64,000 bases of DNA from Bradyrhizobium erythrophlei (GCA_900129675.1 FSRD01000001.1:8483501-8547500); one strand, 5' to 3'; positions 45,586-54,777 are shown, counted from the first letter of the stretch. Notes: a model not told the origin generated them from the letters alone. Program-made: numbers and translations.

Positions 45586-47508
45586 AAGGTAATCGCTGCC
45601 GCGCCATCTGCGTCTTGCCGACCGCCTCGCCGTCGAGCTTCTGGTCCTCATGCATGTCCACCGTCACCCGCAGCAACCGCCCGGTGAATTCGAACGGCGC
45701 CTCGTAATGCGATACCGGGCTGGAGCGGTCGCGGCCGATGTCGAGACCGGACCATGAAATCAGGGTGTGGAATCCAAGCTGGGTCTGCAGCGCACCGGCG
45801 GGCTCGCCGTCGATCAGGAGCGTATATTCGCTGATCCCGGTGCGCGCGCCCTTGGCCGGCGGTTCCTTCCGCACCACGCGCTCGACATGGACGCCGAGCC
45901 GGCGCGCGCCGGCCGGAATACGGCGGTTCGAGGTCACGATCTCATGGCCGCCGCCGATATTGAGATCGTGAACCAGCATGCCGTCCTTGACGTAGAGGCT
46001 GTAGCCCGAGGTCGCGTCGCCATGCGCGATCAGTACACCCTCCGCACCGCCCTCGCCGATCTCGACATGGGCTTCGATGGTGTAACTGCGGCTGCGCACG
46101 TCGGGCGCGACGTCGGTCGGCACATGCCCCATGCCGGCGTGAAAGGTGAATTTGTTGCGCGCGCCGTGGAATCGCGTGGCATTTTCTGCAAAGCGCGGAC
46201 CGAAGCGATCGTCGAGCGGCAGCACCTGGTGCTTCTCCGCCTCGCTCCACCACAACCTGATCATCTCGGCCAGCCGTTCGGGCTCCTTTTCCGCGAGATC
46301 GTCGATCTCGGAAAAATCCTTGTCGAGATGAAACAGCTCCCATTTGTCGTTCTCGAACGGCGTTCCCGAGGGATGGAAGGCGACGGCCTTCCAGCCGTTC
46401 CGCCAGATCCCGCGATGGCCGAACATTTCGAAATATTGCGGCGAGCTTTTTGACGGCGCCGCAGGATCTGCAATCGAGCGGGCAAAGCTCTCGCCCTCGA
46501 TCGGCATCTGGGCAACGCCCGCAATCTCGCCGGGCGCGCCGACACCGACCAATTCGAGCAAGGTCGGCGCCAGGTCGCTGGCATGGACGAACTGGTGACG
46601 CAGCTCGCCCTTGGCTGCGATCCGCTTCGGCCATGACATCACGAAGGGATCGCGGATGCCGCCGCCATGGGTGTTCTGCTTGTAGCGGCGCAGCGGCGTG
46701 TTCGACGCCATCGCCCAGCCGTGCGGAAAATTGGTGTGCGAATCCGGACCGCCGATATCGTCGATCCGCCGCAGCTTTTCCGCCATCGGTTCGGGACGAA
46801 AATTATACGACCCCATCGCGTTGACGAAGCCGAGCGGGCCGCCTTCCTGGCTGGCGCCATTGTCCGACAGCACGAGGATCAGCGTGTTGTCGCGGATGCC
46901 GGCCGCCTCGAGGAACGCTACCAGCCGCGCCAGATGCCGATCGGCGTGATCGAGCATGCCGGCAAACGCCGCCTGCAGCCGCGTGAATACGTGCCTCTCG
47001 TCGGCGCTGTGCTCGTCCCACGCCTTCACGCCGTCGTTGCGCGGCGGCATCCTGGTGTCGGGCGGCACGATGCCCATCGCCTTCTGCCGCGCCATGCGCG
47101 CCTCGCGCTCGGCGTCCCAGCCATGCGCGAATCCCGTCACAGTGCTTGATGATATCGGTCGGCGCCTGATGCGGCGCATGACAGGCGCCGAGCGCGACCC
47201 AGGTCAGCCAGGGGATGTCGGGCCGATCGGCGGTGTGATCGGCGATGAAACGGATCGACTGGTCGATCAGGTCGGCCGTGAGGTGATAGCCGCTCGCGTA
47301 ATTGCCGGGCGGATCGAATGTTGTCGGAAACCAGTTCGGGCGCGTACTGGTCGGTCTCGGCGTCGAGGAAGCCATAGAAGCGGTCGAAACCGCGGCCGAG
47401 CGGCCAGCCGTCGAACGGGCCGGTGGCGCCGCTTTCGGTCAGCGGCGTCACTGGCGGTCTGCGGCCACCAGGGTTTGATCCGCCGATCGGGCACACAGCC
47501 GGCGGCAT
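45503..47508 (-). pseudogene. Arylsulfatase remnant: N-terminus missing, two frameshifts
   Basis: Three overlapping minus frames together read as one sulfatase. The first (from 47508) gives ATGPFDGWPLGRGFDRFYGFLDAETDQYAPELVSDN. The second gives FDPPGNYASGYHLTADLIDQSIRFIADHTADRPDIPWLTWVALGACHAPHQAPTDIIKH. The third (from about 47140) continues FAHGWDAEREARMARQKAMGIVPPDTRMPP to a LamG-like C-terminal region. Shifts lie near 47320 and 47140. The N-terminal block with the Cys/Ser-x-Pro-x-Arg active site is absent upstream. The last frame alone is 558 codons, but it cannot be an active sulfatase. The C-terminal ~30 residues come from the palindromic repeat. Confidence 0.85.
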
Positions 47509-47730
47509 GGTGGCCGACCGGGCTCTGATGGGGCCTGGATATTACGAAATCGGGCCAAAAATATTCAGAATCCATTGTCGGACTTCCGTCCCCCCGTTCG
47601 TCCCCTGAACGAGTCCACCCAAACGGAGTTCTTGAGGGTCAACGATCTTTATTAGCCCACCTCGCCAATCCTGCCCGCGCCACAGCCTTCGCGACAAGGC
47701 ACGAAAACCCAGCCGACAAGGACATTCATC

Positions 47731-48168
47731 ATGACTTCCATCACGCCGTTCCTCTGGTTCGACAACAACGTCCCCGAGGCCGTCGCCTTCTACAAATCGG
47801 TGTTTCCCAATGCCAAGGTCGAAGCCGTCAACGACTTCATGGCGAGCTTCGAACTCGAGGGGCAGAAGTTCAACGCCCTCAATGGAGGCCCCAAATACAA
47901 GTTCAACGAGGCGATCTCCTTCTTCATCAGCGTCGAGACCCAGGAACAGGTGGACTACTTCTGGAACAAACTGACCGCCGACGGCGGCGAGGAATCGAAA
48001 TGCGGATGGCTCAAGGACAAATTCGGCCTATCCTGGCAAGTGGTGCCCACCGCACTTGGCCGTTACCTGAGCGATCCCGATCGCAACAAGGCCAATCGCG
48101 CCATGCAGGCCATGATGAAGATGCAAAAAATCATCATCGCCGACCTCGACAAGGCGTTTGCCGGCTGA
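47731..48168 (+). CDS. VOC family protein (PhnB/3-demethylubiquinone methyltransferase-like)
   Basis: The 145-aa protein starts MTSITPFLWFDNNVPEAVAFYKSVFPNAKVEAV, the PhnB-type glyoxalase/bleomycin fold. ISFFISVETQEQVDYFWNKLTADGGEESKCGWLKDKFGLSWQVVPTAL matches its second half. Such proteins are small cytoplasmic metal-binding or ligand-binding proteins of mostly unknown substrate. The start follows ACAAGGACATTCATC with a modest leader. It is not in an obvious operon. Confidence 0.92.
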   Translation: MTSITPFLWFDNNVPEAVAFYKSVFPNAKVEAVNDFMASFELEGQKFNALNGGPKYKFNEAISFFISVETQEQVDYFWNKLTADGGEESKCGWLKDKFGLSWQVVPTALGRYLSDPDRNKANRAMQAMMKMQKIIIADLDKAFAG

Positions 48169-48260
48169 TCCCGGAAGCTTTTCTCGGGGGATGCCGGCCG
48201 GCTTCGCCGCGCACGATCAATCGGTCGTTGACGCCGCTTTGCCGATTGGCATCGCGCCGG

Positions 48261-48980
48261 TTAATCGGCTTTCACGGCCACATAGACCGTGTTGCTTGCG
48301 TCGGGATCCCCTTGCAAATTGTTGAAGGTCACGACATGGGCCCTCGCGGTTGCAAAAGCGCCGGCGAGATCGCGCTCGAACGCATCATCCGGCGGATCGT
48401 TCGACCACAGCGCGAACACGCCGCCGGGGTGCAGATGACCGGCGAGCCGCGCCAGTCCCTCCGGTCCGTACAGGGCGGCGTGGCGCGGATGCAGGAGATT
48501 GCGCGGCGAATGATCGATGTCGACCAGTACCGCGTCGAAGCGGCGCGCCGGCGCGCCGGAATCGAAGCCTGCGGCGGAATCCGACATCGAAAAGAAGTTG
48601 CCATGAACGAGACGGCAGCGCGGATCGCCGGTCAGTTCCCTGCCGAGCGGCAGCAATCCCTGCGCATGCCATTCGATGACTTCCGCCAGCGCATCGACCA
48701 CAATCAGCGATCGCACGCGAGCGTTTTCGAGCACCGCGCGTGCGGTGTAGCCGAGCCCGAGGCCGCCCACCACGACGTCGAGATTGCTGCGATCGAGCGC
48801 CGCCAATCCGAGCCGCGCCAGTTCGATCTCGGCGGCGGTGAACTGGCTCGACATCAGAAACTCGTCGCCGAGTTTGATTTCGTAGATGTCGACATCGGAC
48901 GACGGCGGCCGCCGCCGCCTCAAGCTGAGCACGCCCAACGGCGTCGGGCGAAAATCCAGCTCTTCGAAAGAAAGGCTCAT
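48261..48980 (-). CDS. Spermidine synthase-like / SAM-dependent methyltransferase-fold protein
   Basis: The start MSLSFEELDFRPTPLGVLSLRRRR at 48980 gives 239 aa. It has the spermidine-synthase-type Rossmann motif VVVGGLGLGYTARAVLEN, then LIVVDALAEVIEWHAQGLLPLG and a catalytic-like FDAVLVDIDHSP. GLARLAGHLHPGGVFALWSNDPPDD follows. The family includes true polyamine synthases and uncharacterised relatives; the YVAVKAD end and short length favour the uncharacterised group. It is the last core-like gene before the accessory region. Confidence 0.85.
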   Translation of the reverse strand: MSLSFEELDFRPTPLGVLSLRRRRPPSSDVDIYEIKLGDEFLMSSQFTAAEIELARLGLAALDRSNLDVVVGGLGLGYTARAVLENARVRSLIVVDALAEVIEWHAQGLLPLGRELTGDPRCRLVHGNFFSMSDSAAGFDSGAPARRFDAVLVDIDHSPRNLLHPRHAALYGPEGLARLAGHLHPGGVFALWSNDPPDDAFERDLAGAFATARAHVVTFNNLQGDPDASNTVYVAVKAD

Positions 48981-49200
48981 GCGCCCACCGCCCTGACCGC
49001 GGCGCCAAGCGCGCCGCCAATGGCCGCGGATTTTGCCGCGGCCGCCTTGCACCAAGCCCATCGCCGCGCGCCGTTATTATCCCTAGCTTTCCAAGCTATC
49101 TAGCTGGCGAAGCCGCGTGGCCCCGCCGCCAATGTATCCAGAATTCGACGTAGCGGTTAGAGCCGCGTTCACTGAACCGCTGCATCACGTAGTGGACAGG

Positions 49201-49231
49201 TTAGTCTGACACGCCGCACGGCTCAGACTAA
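49201..49231. terminator. Hairpin TTAGTCTGA/TCAGACTAA followed by a T-rich run on the plus strand
   Basis: Perfect 9-bp arms (49201-49209, 49223-49231) with a 13-nt loop are followed by TTTTGTTG. It would work as a terminator only for plus-strand transcription, but no plus gene lies upstream. It may mark the edge of the accessory region. Confidence 0.35.
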
Positions 49232-49523
49232 TTTTGTTGTGGCCTTAAAACTCATCATCGGAATCGGTACCGCCGGACTCATCATCAAAGCCGAATTCAA
49301 TTCCACCTCGTTGTTTATCAGGCAGGCGGACCACTTTCAAAGCGCGCAGTAGTTCGCTGCCGTACTTTCGTAGTGCTCGCGGATTAAGTGCCAGCGACGG
49401 GGTTTGTTCTTTTCTGCCGCGGTTGGTTTGATATAGATCGTTGCTGCATCGATGTTTGTGCCTTTCGCCACAAAATAATCGCTCGAACCTTTCGAGACTT
49501 CCTTGGGCCATCCGACCGCCTCA

Positions 49524-50457
49524 GAGTCTGTCCGGGATCATGCTGTTTTTTGACAGAGCTTTCTGAGCATGAGGCGGATTGAGGCAAGGCGCAAGAACGC
49601 CAAGGCCTTTCGGTTGAGGCACTCCCAATCCTTGGCCAAGCGGCGGCAGCGATTGAGCCAGGCGATGGTGCGCTCGACGATCCATCGCTTGGGCAAGACC
49701 GCAAAGCCCTTTGCTGTATCGGAACGCTTGACGATTTCCACGTCGATTTGCCGGAGGATTTTGCGAACGGCGGACTGAAAGATCGGCCCCTGATAGCCGC
49801 CGTCGGCATAGAGCTTCAGCAGGAATGGATGCAGGCCAAACAGTGTGGCCATCACCAACACCCCGCCGTCTCGATCCTGGATGTCCGCCGAATGTACAAG
49901 GGCGTGGAGCAATAAGCCCTGGGTATCGACTAGGATGTGGCGCTTCTTGCCCTTGATCTTCTTTCCCGCATCGTAGCCATGCGGGTCAATCCACGCCCCC
50001 CTTTTTCCGCGCTCTTGACGCTTTGACTGTCGATGATGGCGGCGCTCGGGCTGGGTTCTCGGTTGGCCAACTCCCGACATTGTACATAGAGCGCGTGATG
50101 GATGCGATCGAGCGTGCCGTCCCAAGTCCACAAGTCAAAATAACCGTGCACTGTACTGCGCGGCGGCAGATCCTTCGGGATCGCTCGCCATTGGCAACCG
50201 CTGCTCAGCACATACATCAGACCATTGACCACCTCACGCACATCCACCGTGCGCTTGTTGCCGCCTCGCTTGGCTGACGCAATCAGCGGCTCCACCAACG
50301 CCCATTCCTCATCGGTCAAATCGCTGGGATAGCGTAGCCGGCTGCGGTCGTAACGACCGCGGTTCTCTTTCGTCCACATCGGCGCTCCTTCAGATTCGGA
50401 CCGCCTCCCTTGAATCACAAATGATTCCGATGATTCAACATGTTTTCGGACAGACAC
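49524..50457 (-). mobile_element. IS5-family insertion sequence (934 bp, TCA target duplication)
   Basis: The ends are GAGTCTGTCCG at 49524 and, on the other strand, GTGTCTGTCCG from 50457 (10 of 11 identical). TCA flanks both ends (49521-49523 and 50458-50460), matching the TNA duplication of several IS5 subgroups. It holds one transposase gene in two frames. Confidence 0.88.
49538..50457 (-). CDS. IS5-family transposase in two frames, probable programmed -1 frameshift
   Basis: OrfA begins within 50457-50380 (MWTKENRGRYDRSRLRYPSDLTDEEWALVEPLI at about 50379). It carries the first Asp in IIDSQSVKSAEKGG. OrfB continues in the -1 frame with WIDPHGYDAGKKIKGKKRH, the second Asp in LYADGGYQG, and the Glu in RWIVERTIAWLNR. 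The switch falls on AAAAAGGGGGG (around 50006-50016), a slippery run. Some IS5-family elements make a fusion OrfAB this way, so the gene may be active. A plain frameshift mutation is the alternative. Confidence 0.85.
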
Positions 50458-50899
50458 TCAGCGCAAAGTAGATAGCGATAGACGGCCTGCTCATTAACAT
50501 CAGGAACATTAAGCAACTTTAGGAGACTTAGTATTTCGTCAGTTGTTAGGGCACCGTATTCTTGGACAAGTCCAACGATCAACTTGATCATGTGGCCCGA
50601 GCGCTGCGCGTCGGAATTGATTCGGCGACGCTGGAAGTCGGCCCACCACACAGGAAGATAACGCTGGTGGGGGCCTGGGCGTGGATTTTGTCCGCGTCCA
50701 AGTCTTGAGAATACGGCAACACGAAAGCTTACCTTTGAAGCCACGGAAGATAGTGACTTGATATCGAGCGGAGCTTCCCGCAGGGCGATGGCGAGTTGCT
50801 ATCTTCCGGGGCAACAAAACTCGACAATAATATGAGGTCCGGCGAAGCGCCCGACCAAGCACAAAGAAAGCTCATTCGCGCAAGAGTTGCAAGGATAAT

Positions 50900-51085
50900 A
50901 TGAGTCACTTTAGGCGGGCCACCAGTATTTGTTCCTTGAAGATGCTGACTGCCATCGGTTGTTTGTTGCTCTCCGAAAAGATCGGTCCGCTCTCGCAGCG
51001 GTTCAAGGTAGTAGAGGTCCCGATGAAGGGATTAATGATGGGAGAGCAGCTGAGCTGGCTCTCGAAAAAATTGAAGGAAGACTGA
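50900..51085 (+). CDS. Possible small protein, 61 aa, overlapping the next start
   Basis: MSHFRRATSICSLKMLTAIGCLLL begins this short frame, which ends SWLSKKLKED with a TGA that overlaps the ATG of the secreted-protein gene (TGATG). The overlap suggests coupling, but composition is only weakly protein-like and the leader is not strong. It could be untranslated leader. Confidence 0.3.
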   Translation: MSHFRRATSICSLKMLTAIGCLLLSEKIGPLSQRFKVVEVPMKGLMMGEQLSWLSKKLKED

Positions 51086-51501
51086 TGACTATACGTACCC
51101 TGTTGCGGCTCACCTGCGCCGCCGCGATTGCCGTTGCCTGCAGCCAGGCACACGCAGCCCAATTGAAGCAGATGCCGATCGATTTCGTCGGCGAATGGTG
51201 CAATGGCGAGACTTTCGAAGGCCAGACCAACTGGAAGCTGCCGAGCTGGGTTGAGGAAGACGGCAAATGCACCAACATCCTGAGCGTCACCAAGTATGAC
51301 TTCAGCATGGTGATCGACAAAAAGTCGTTCAGCTGCATGCCCGACGCGATCCGTCAGAATCAGGACACCGCCCCTTCGGGCACAGCCTATCTGGCCACGA
51401 TCAACGCTCACTGCACCACAGGTCAGGAATCGGGACGTGGGAAGCCTGCGACGTTCGAGTTCGAACGCTACAAGGGCAACATCTACATCAAGCAGAAGTA
51501 G
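51085..51501 (+). CDS. Secreted hypothetical protein, 138 aa
   Basis: The start MTIRTLLRLTCAAAIAVACSQAHAAQ at 51085 has a GAAGGAAGAC leader and a signal peptide with cleavage after AHA. The mature part has five Cys (GEWCNG, GKCTNIL, FSCMPD, INAHCTTG and one in the signal), FVGEWCNGETFEGQTNW near the start and YKGNIYIKQK at the end. Similar small periplasmic proteins are common in Bradyrhizobium. The function is unknown. Confidence 0.75.
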   Translation: MTIRTLLRLTCAAAIAVACSQAHAAQLKQMPIDFVGEWCNGETFEGQTNWKLPSWVEEDGKCTNILSVTKYDFSMVIDKKSFSCMPDAIRQNQDTAPSGTAYLATINAHCTTGQESGRGKPATFEFERYKGNIYIKQK

Positions 51502-51504
51502 CCG

Positions 51505-51789
51505 ATGCGTGTCCTGGTATTCGGTGGTCGAGATTTCTCCGACAGAAGATGGCTGTTCCGCGTGATGGATGATCTCCATGCGCGGCAGCCGATCACCTGC
51601 ATCATCGAGGGTGAGGCTTCGGGCGCCGACACGCCGGCCCGCGAATGGGCTGAGGATCGCGGGATCGAGGTCGATCCCTACCCTCTCAGTCATCGCGGGA
51701 TCGAGGTCGATCCCTACCCTCTCACTCAGAGTCAGATAATGGAAAATCAGAGATCCGCTTGGGAAGCCAATGCCCTATCAGAACAATAG
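51505..51789 (+). pseudogene. DUF2493 (SLOG/YspA-like) gene, truncated with an internal duplication
   Basis: MRVLVFGGRDFSDRRWLFRVMDDLHARQPITCIIEGEASGADTPAREWAEDRG is the N-terminal Rossmann-like nucleotide-binding half of DUF2493, a family of small SLOG proteins of phages and plasmids (usual length about 120-140 aa). The frame then repeats HRGIEVDPYPL because of a 36-bp tandem duplication, and ends after QSQIMENQRSAWEANALSEQ without the C-terminal half. It is 3 bp after the secreted-protein stop. It is probably not functional. Confidence 0.7.
51656..51727. repeat. 36-bp in-frame tandem duplication
   Basis: ATCGCGGGATCGAGGTCGAT with CCCTACCCTCTCA is present at 51656-51688 and again at 51692-51724 (period 36, identical over 33 bp). 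It adds 12 codons to the DUF2493 frame. Confidence 0.95.
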
Positions 51790-51947
51790 AGCGCTAATGC
51801 CGACCAAAACGGTCAATTGCAGGCTGTTTCGCGAGCGATTCAACAAGGGCTAGACCAACGCCGTCGGGGTGGTTATACGACGTCACCGATTTTCCGAAGT
51901 CATTTGCTAAACTCTCGGAAAAAAGTACTGTAATATCAAGTACTTGA

Positions 51948-51987
51948 TGGGGAATGGTGTAACGGTAGCACAACAGACTCTGGGCTA
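51948..51987 (+). pseudogene. tRNA 5' half, tRNA-Gln(CTG)-like
   Basis: TGGGGAA (acceptor), TG, then D-arm GTGT-AACGGTA-GCAC, A, ACAGA and an anticodon loop CTCTGGG with anticodon CTG. The anticodon-stem partner (TCTGT), T-arm and 3' acceptor are missing. So only about the first 40 nt of a tRNA remain. Confidence 0.6.
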
Positions 51988-52089
51988 AGCCGTTGATATT
52001 GCTGACAGGGTTTTGCAATGCCACTCCATTTTGATCCGGCCGTTTCCTGGCACTTCTGAGCCCTTTGCAAAACTCCCGAGGGTCCATAA

Positions 52090-52565
52090 ACGCAAAAAGG
52101 CAAGCGATTTCTCGACTAAGGAGCAAGGAATCGAAATCTCACCGCGCTTCATCCAGCAAGGAATCGATTGGAATGAGTTCACGTGGTGAGCTGCTTGTCG
52201 ATACTTTCGCCGGGACAGGCGCTATCCCGACAGGACAAAGAGCAAAGAGCCGCCCATCCACTCCAAGCTCCCAGGAAATTGGCCTCAGCCCTAACCACCG
52301 GCGAGCCCGACTCCTCGCTGTCTTGCGCAACCCAAAAAGGCAGATTCGATTTCGCGACTAAGGAGCAAGGAATCGAAATCGCACTGCGCTTCATCCAGCA
52401 AGGAATCGATTGCGGAATGAAGTTCACGTGGTGAGCTGCTTGTCGATGCTTTCGCCGGGGCACAGGACAACAAAGAGCAAAGAGCCGTCCGTCCGCTCCA
52501 AGCTCTCAGAAAATTGGCCTCAGCCTAACCACCGGCGAGCCCGACTCCTCGCTGTCTTGCGCGAT
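52090..52565. repeat. Imperfect tandem duplication of ~240 bp (two copies)
   Basis: Copy 1 (about 52090-52328) and copy 2 (about 52329-52565) share blocks such as CTAAGGAGCAAGGAATCGAA, GCTTCATCCAGCAAGGAATC, GTGAGCTGCTTGTCGAT and CACCGGCGAGCCCGACTCCT, with small indels. No frame is maintained through both copies and no product is recognised. Confidence 0.85.
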
Positions 52566-52797
52566 GATCGGCAATACGCACTCTGGGACGCCGGCAAGCG
52601 TCTTGATCTTTCACGGCCGGCGGAGGTCCGAAGGGAACGCCGCGCACTAGATACTAGTCGTCCAGGTCGATGCTCCTATTCGAATCATCGGGAACACTTG
52701 GACAAGCGGGTGGCACAACGATTTCGAATCCCTGCCCTGTGTTAGCAACCGGAACGGAAGCCGGACTCAAGGATTCGTCTTGGCAGGAGCACATTCG

Positions 52798-53076
52798 ATG
52801 CTGATGACCAAGGAACGGCGACCGGCGATCCGGACGCTGCGCGGATGGGCGATCAGCGTTCTGCATGAAGTAGGCGCCATTCGTGAGTGCGAGGAGCACG
52901 GCTGGATGCAGGAGCGCGGCGACCCGCACGCCCGCGAGCGCGCCTTTGACATGGCACGCCGGGATCCGCCGACCGGCGTCTCCCAGGCGGACGCCGTCGG
53001 GGAGATCCATAACGCACTGGATTCGATCGGCGACGCCTGCCCAGAGTGCCCGCCGGACCGGCAGGCACGTGGCTAG
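52798..53076 (+). CDS. Small hypothetical protein, 92 aa
   Basis: The ATG at 52798 (MLMTKERRPAIRTLRGWAISVLHEVGAIRECEEHGWMQER) follows GCAGGAGC by 7 bp. The product is charged and helical, with a CPEC pair near the end (IGDACPECPPDRQARG). A decayed relative lies at 55320-55450, which supports it as a real coding family. The function is unknown. It is followed 2 bp later by a small zinc-type gene with a frameshift. Confidence 0.65.
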   Translation: MLMTKERRPAIRTLRGWAISVLHEVGAIRECEEHGWMQERGDPHARERAFDMARRDPPTGVSQADAVGEIHNALDSIGDACPECPPDRQARG

Positions 53077-53077
53077 T

Positions 53078-53399
53078 ATGGCTCCGGATCTTTGGGCTAT
53101 GGTCGACCTCCCGCCCGCTGCGATAATCGAACGGATGTGGAGCAACGGCGAACCGATCGACCCCTCACCCACCATCGACCACGCCATCAACGGCGGCTTC
53201 CCGTGGCTGGAAATCGAGTGTTCACGTTGCAAGCAACGACGTCGATCTGGCTGCTCTTAAGCACCCGCCGACTACCTTCGTACACGATCTCGTCAGCCGC
53301 CTGCGCTGCCGAAAATGCGCCAAGGTCGGACGCCGTCCGGGCGCGACGCTGCTTCAACTTGCGTTTCGGGCGCGGTACGGTGCCTCGGAGTCGCGTTAG
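53078..53399 (+). pseudogene. Small CxxC protein gene broken by a frameshift
   Basis: From 53078: MAPDLWAMVDLPPAAIIERMWSNGEPIDPSPTIDHAINGGFPWLEIECSRCK, then a shift near 53237. The +1 frame continues DVDLAALKHPPTTFVHDLVSRLRCRKCAKVGRRPGATLLQLAFRARYGASES to TAG at 53397. Together they give a roughly 107-aa protein with CSRC and CRKC pairs, likely a zinc-binding protein. One extra or two missing bases explain the break. It follows the 92-aa gene by 2 bp. Confidence 0.7.
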
Positions 53400-53423
53400 T
53401 TTTAGGAAGGTCGATCCACGATC

Positions 53424-53809
53424 ATGTCCCCTCAATCGCCAGACCAAGACAAGATGGCCCTGCACGCGGAACACCGCAGCCGGCGTCTTTTGTATTCGTT
53501 GAACGATCTGCAGCAGGCTCTGAGCGCGTGCGACTTTTTGTACGAATGCGACGAGACCAATACCTGTTCCAAGATCGATCTCCGCCGTTTCCGGTGTTAC
53601 GAAACGACGCTAGTCGTCGCCTATACGCGCCCGTTCACTCAATCGCGGGGCGGGGCAGCGCCACTCACCAGATGGTGGACCTCAAGCTGTCGGATGAGAA
53701 GGAGGCGCTGCACAAAAGGCTCATCGAAATGCGCAACAAGATCATGGCTCACTCGGACAGCGAGATCGACGCGGGCGATATCTCGGCGACGGAAATGCGC
53801 GACCGGTGA
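53424..53809 (+). pseudogene. Hypothetical gene, frameshifted and probably truncated
   Basis: MSPQSPDQDKMALHAEHRSRRLLYSLNDLQQALSACDFLYECDETNTCSKIDLRRFRCYETTLVVAYTRPFTQSRGGAAPL reads as a good protein. Near 53668 the frame must change to continue MVDLKLSDEKEALHKRLIEMRNKIMAHSDSEIDAGDISATEMRDR. The first part alone runs on as an Arg/Ser-rich nonsense tail. The family is not known; the helical N-terminus and KRLIEMRNKIMAHSD segment recall HEPN-like or abortive-infection-type helices, which is only a suggestion. Confidence 0.6.
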
Positions 53810-53905
53810 TCCGCCACGCGCAGAAATGATGGAAGGACTGACGATCACTTCGCCGGTTTGTTTTATGATCGATGCAATGTCTAAACACGAAGGCCCCGTC
53901 AGCGG

Positions 53906-54180
53906 AAGATCATCCATGTCGACATGGATGCCTTTTACGCATCCGTCGAGCAAGCGGGACAATCCGGATCTCCGCGGCAAGCCGGTGGCCGTCGGCGGAT
54001 CCCGCGAGCGCGGCCGTCGTGGCGGCGGCGAGCTACGAAGCGCGCAAGTTCGGCGTCCGGTCGGCGATGCCGTCGGTGACGGCCAAACGGCAATGCCCGG
54101 ACCTGATTTTCGTCAAGCCGGGTTTCGAGGTCTACAAGGCGGTGTCGCAGCAGATTCGGGATATCTTCGCCGACGGTGTG
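53906..54180 (+). pseudogene. dinB: dinB (DNA polymerase IV) N-terminal fragment with two frameshifts
   Basis: Three plus frames give, in order, KIIHVDMDAFYASVEQ, then RDNPDLRGKPVAVGGSRERG, then VVAAASYEARKFGVRSAMPSVTAKRQCPDLIFVKPGFEVYKAVSQQIRDIFAD. These are the start of the Y-family polymerase palm with the catalytic VDMDAF. The sequence leaves the family after IFAD, before the SLDE motif, so less than a third of the gene remains. It is clearly dead. Confidence 0.85.
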
Positions 54181-54187
54181 CGTGACC

Positions 54188-54777
54188 GAATCCGCCCTCA
54201 CTACTCCGACGCTTCTTCGGGTGTAGAGCAAGATAAACTCTCGGCCAAGCACACCGGGAACGGCGCCGGATGCATGGACGGCGGGTTGCGGCTCGCGCTC
54301 AATGGCGAGAACGTCAACTCGGGTCGGCGCGCCGCAGCGCTGGATCGCGCTTATGGAAGGCCGTGCACTAGCAGCGGCAAAGACTGAAGAAGGACCACGG
54401 TGGTGCCTGCGAACATCGATCCACCGACGATCAGGTGCGCGACGCAACGTCCCCACGCAGACTTGCTTTCCTCCGTACCGCTCGAATGGCACATCTGTTC
54501 GCTCCGTTCGACGGCGCTGTTGCCAAGGCGGTGATAACCTGAGTCGGCGGATTAGCTCGCGATCAAATCTTCTCTTGCGTCATTGACTCTCGAGCGACTC
54601 AGGAGCGGCAAATCGGACGGCAAACAAGCGCGCCGAATCGAATCTTCTATCTGCCTCAAAGTCTAAACAAAAGGTTAACCGATCCGCACCGATCCTTACC
54701 GTCACCGCGACGAAAGTTGGCCCCACCACGCGGTACATGTGTCCATTAAAGCACCACCCGGTTGTCCATTGACGAGA
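54188..54777. other. Accessory stretch without a supported gene
   Basis: Short frames on both strands overlap and none has a leader or a recognisable product. It follows the dinB break and holds no clear element end. Confidence 0.45.

Larger units (their letters stand above)
49337..50591 (-). pseudogene. Small unknown gene split by an IS5-family element
   Basis: The 5' part (from ATG 50591) encodes MIKLIVGLVQEYGALTTDEILSLLKLLNVPDVNEQAVYRYLLCAE up to the element. Removing the element and one copy of the TCA duplication restores an open frame that continues AVGWPKEVSKGSSDYFVAKG, TNIDAATIYIKPTAAEKNKPRRW, HLIREHYESTAANYCAL and stops at 49337, giving about 105 aa. The frame may begin further upstream (to 50744). 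No family is recognised; the N-terminal half looks helix-rich, like a small DNA-binding protein. Confidence 0.65.

Noticed and set aside
50905..51693. A 262-codon minus frame opposite the secreted protein and DUF2493 genes
   Set aside because: The plus-strand gene has a signal peptide, leader and protein-like composition; the minus frame does not.
51948..51987. Intact tRNA gene
   Set aside because: The anticodon-stem partner, T-arm and acceptor 3' strand are absent within the next 60 nt.
52090..52565. Repeats considered as a CRISPR array
   Set aside because: There are only two long imperfect copies, with no regular short repeat/spacer pattern and no cas genes.
53935..54492. A 185-codon minus frame over the dinB fragment
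   Set aside because: It is opposite to the dinB remnant, has no family pattern and an Arg-rich shadow composition.
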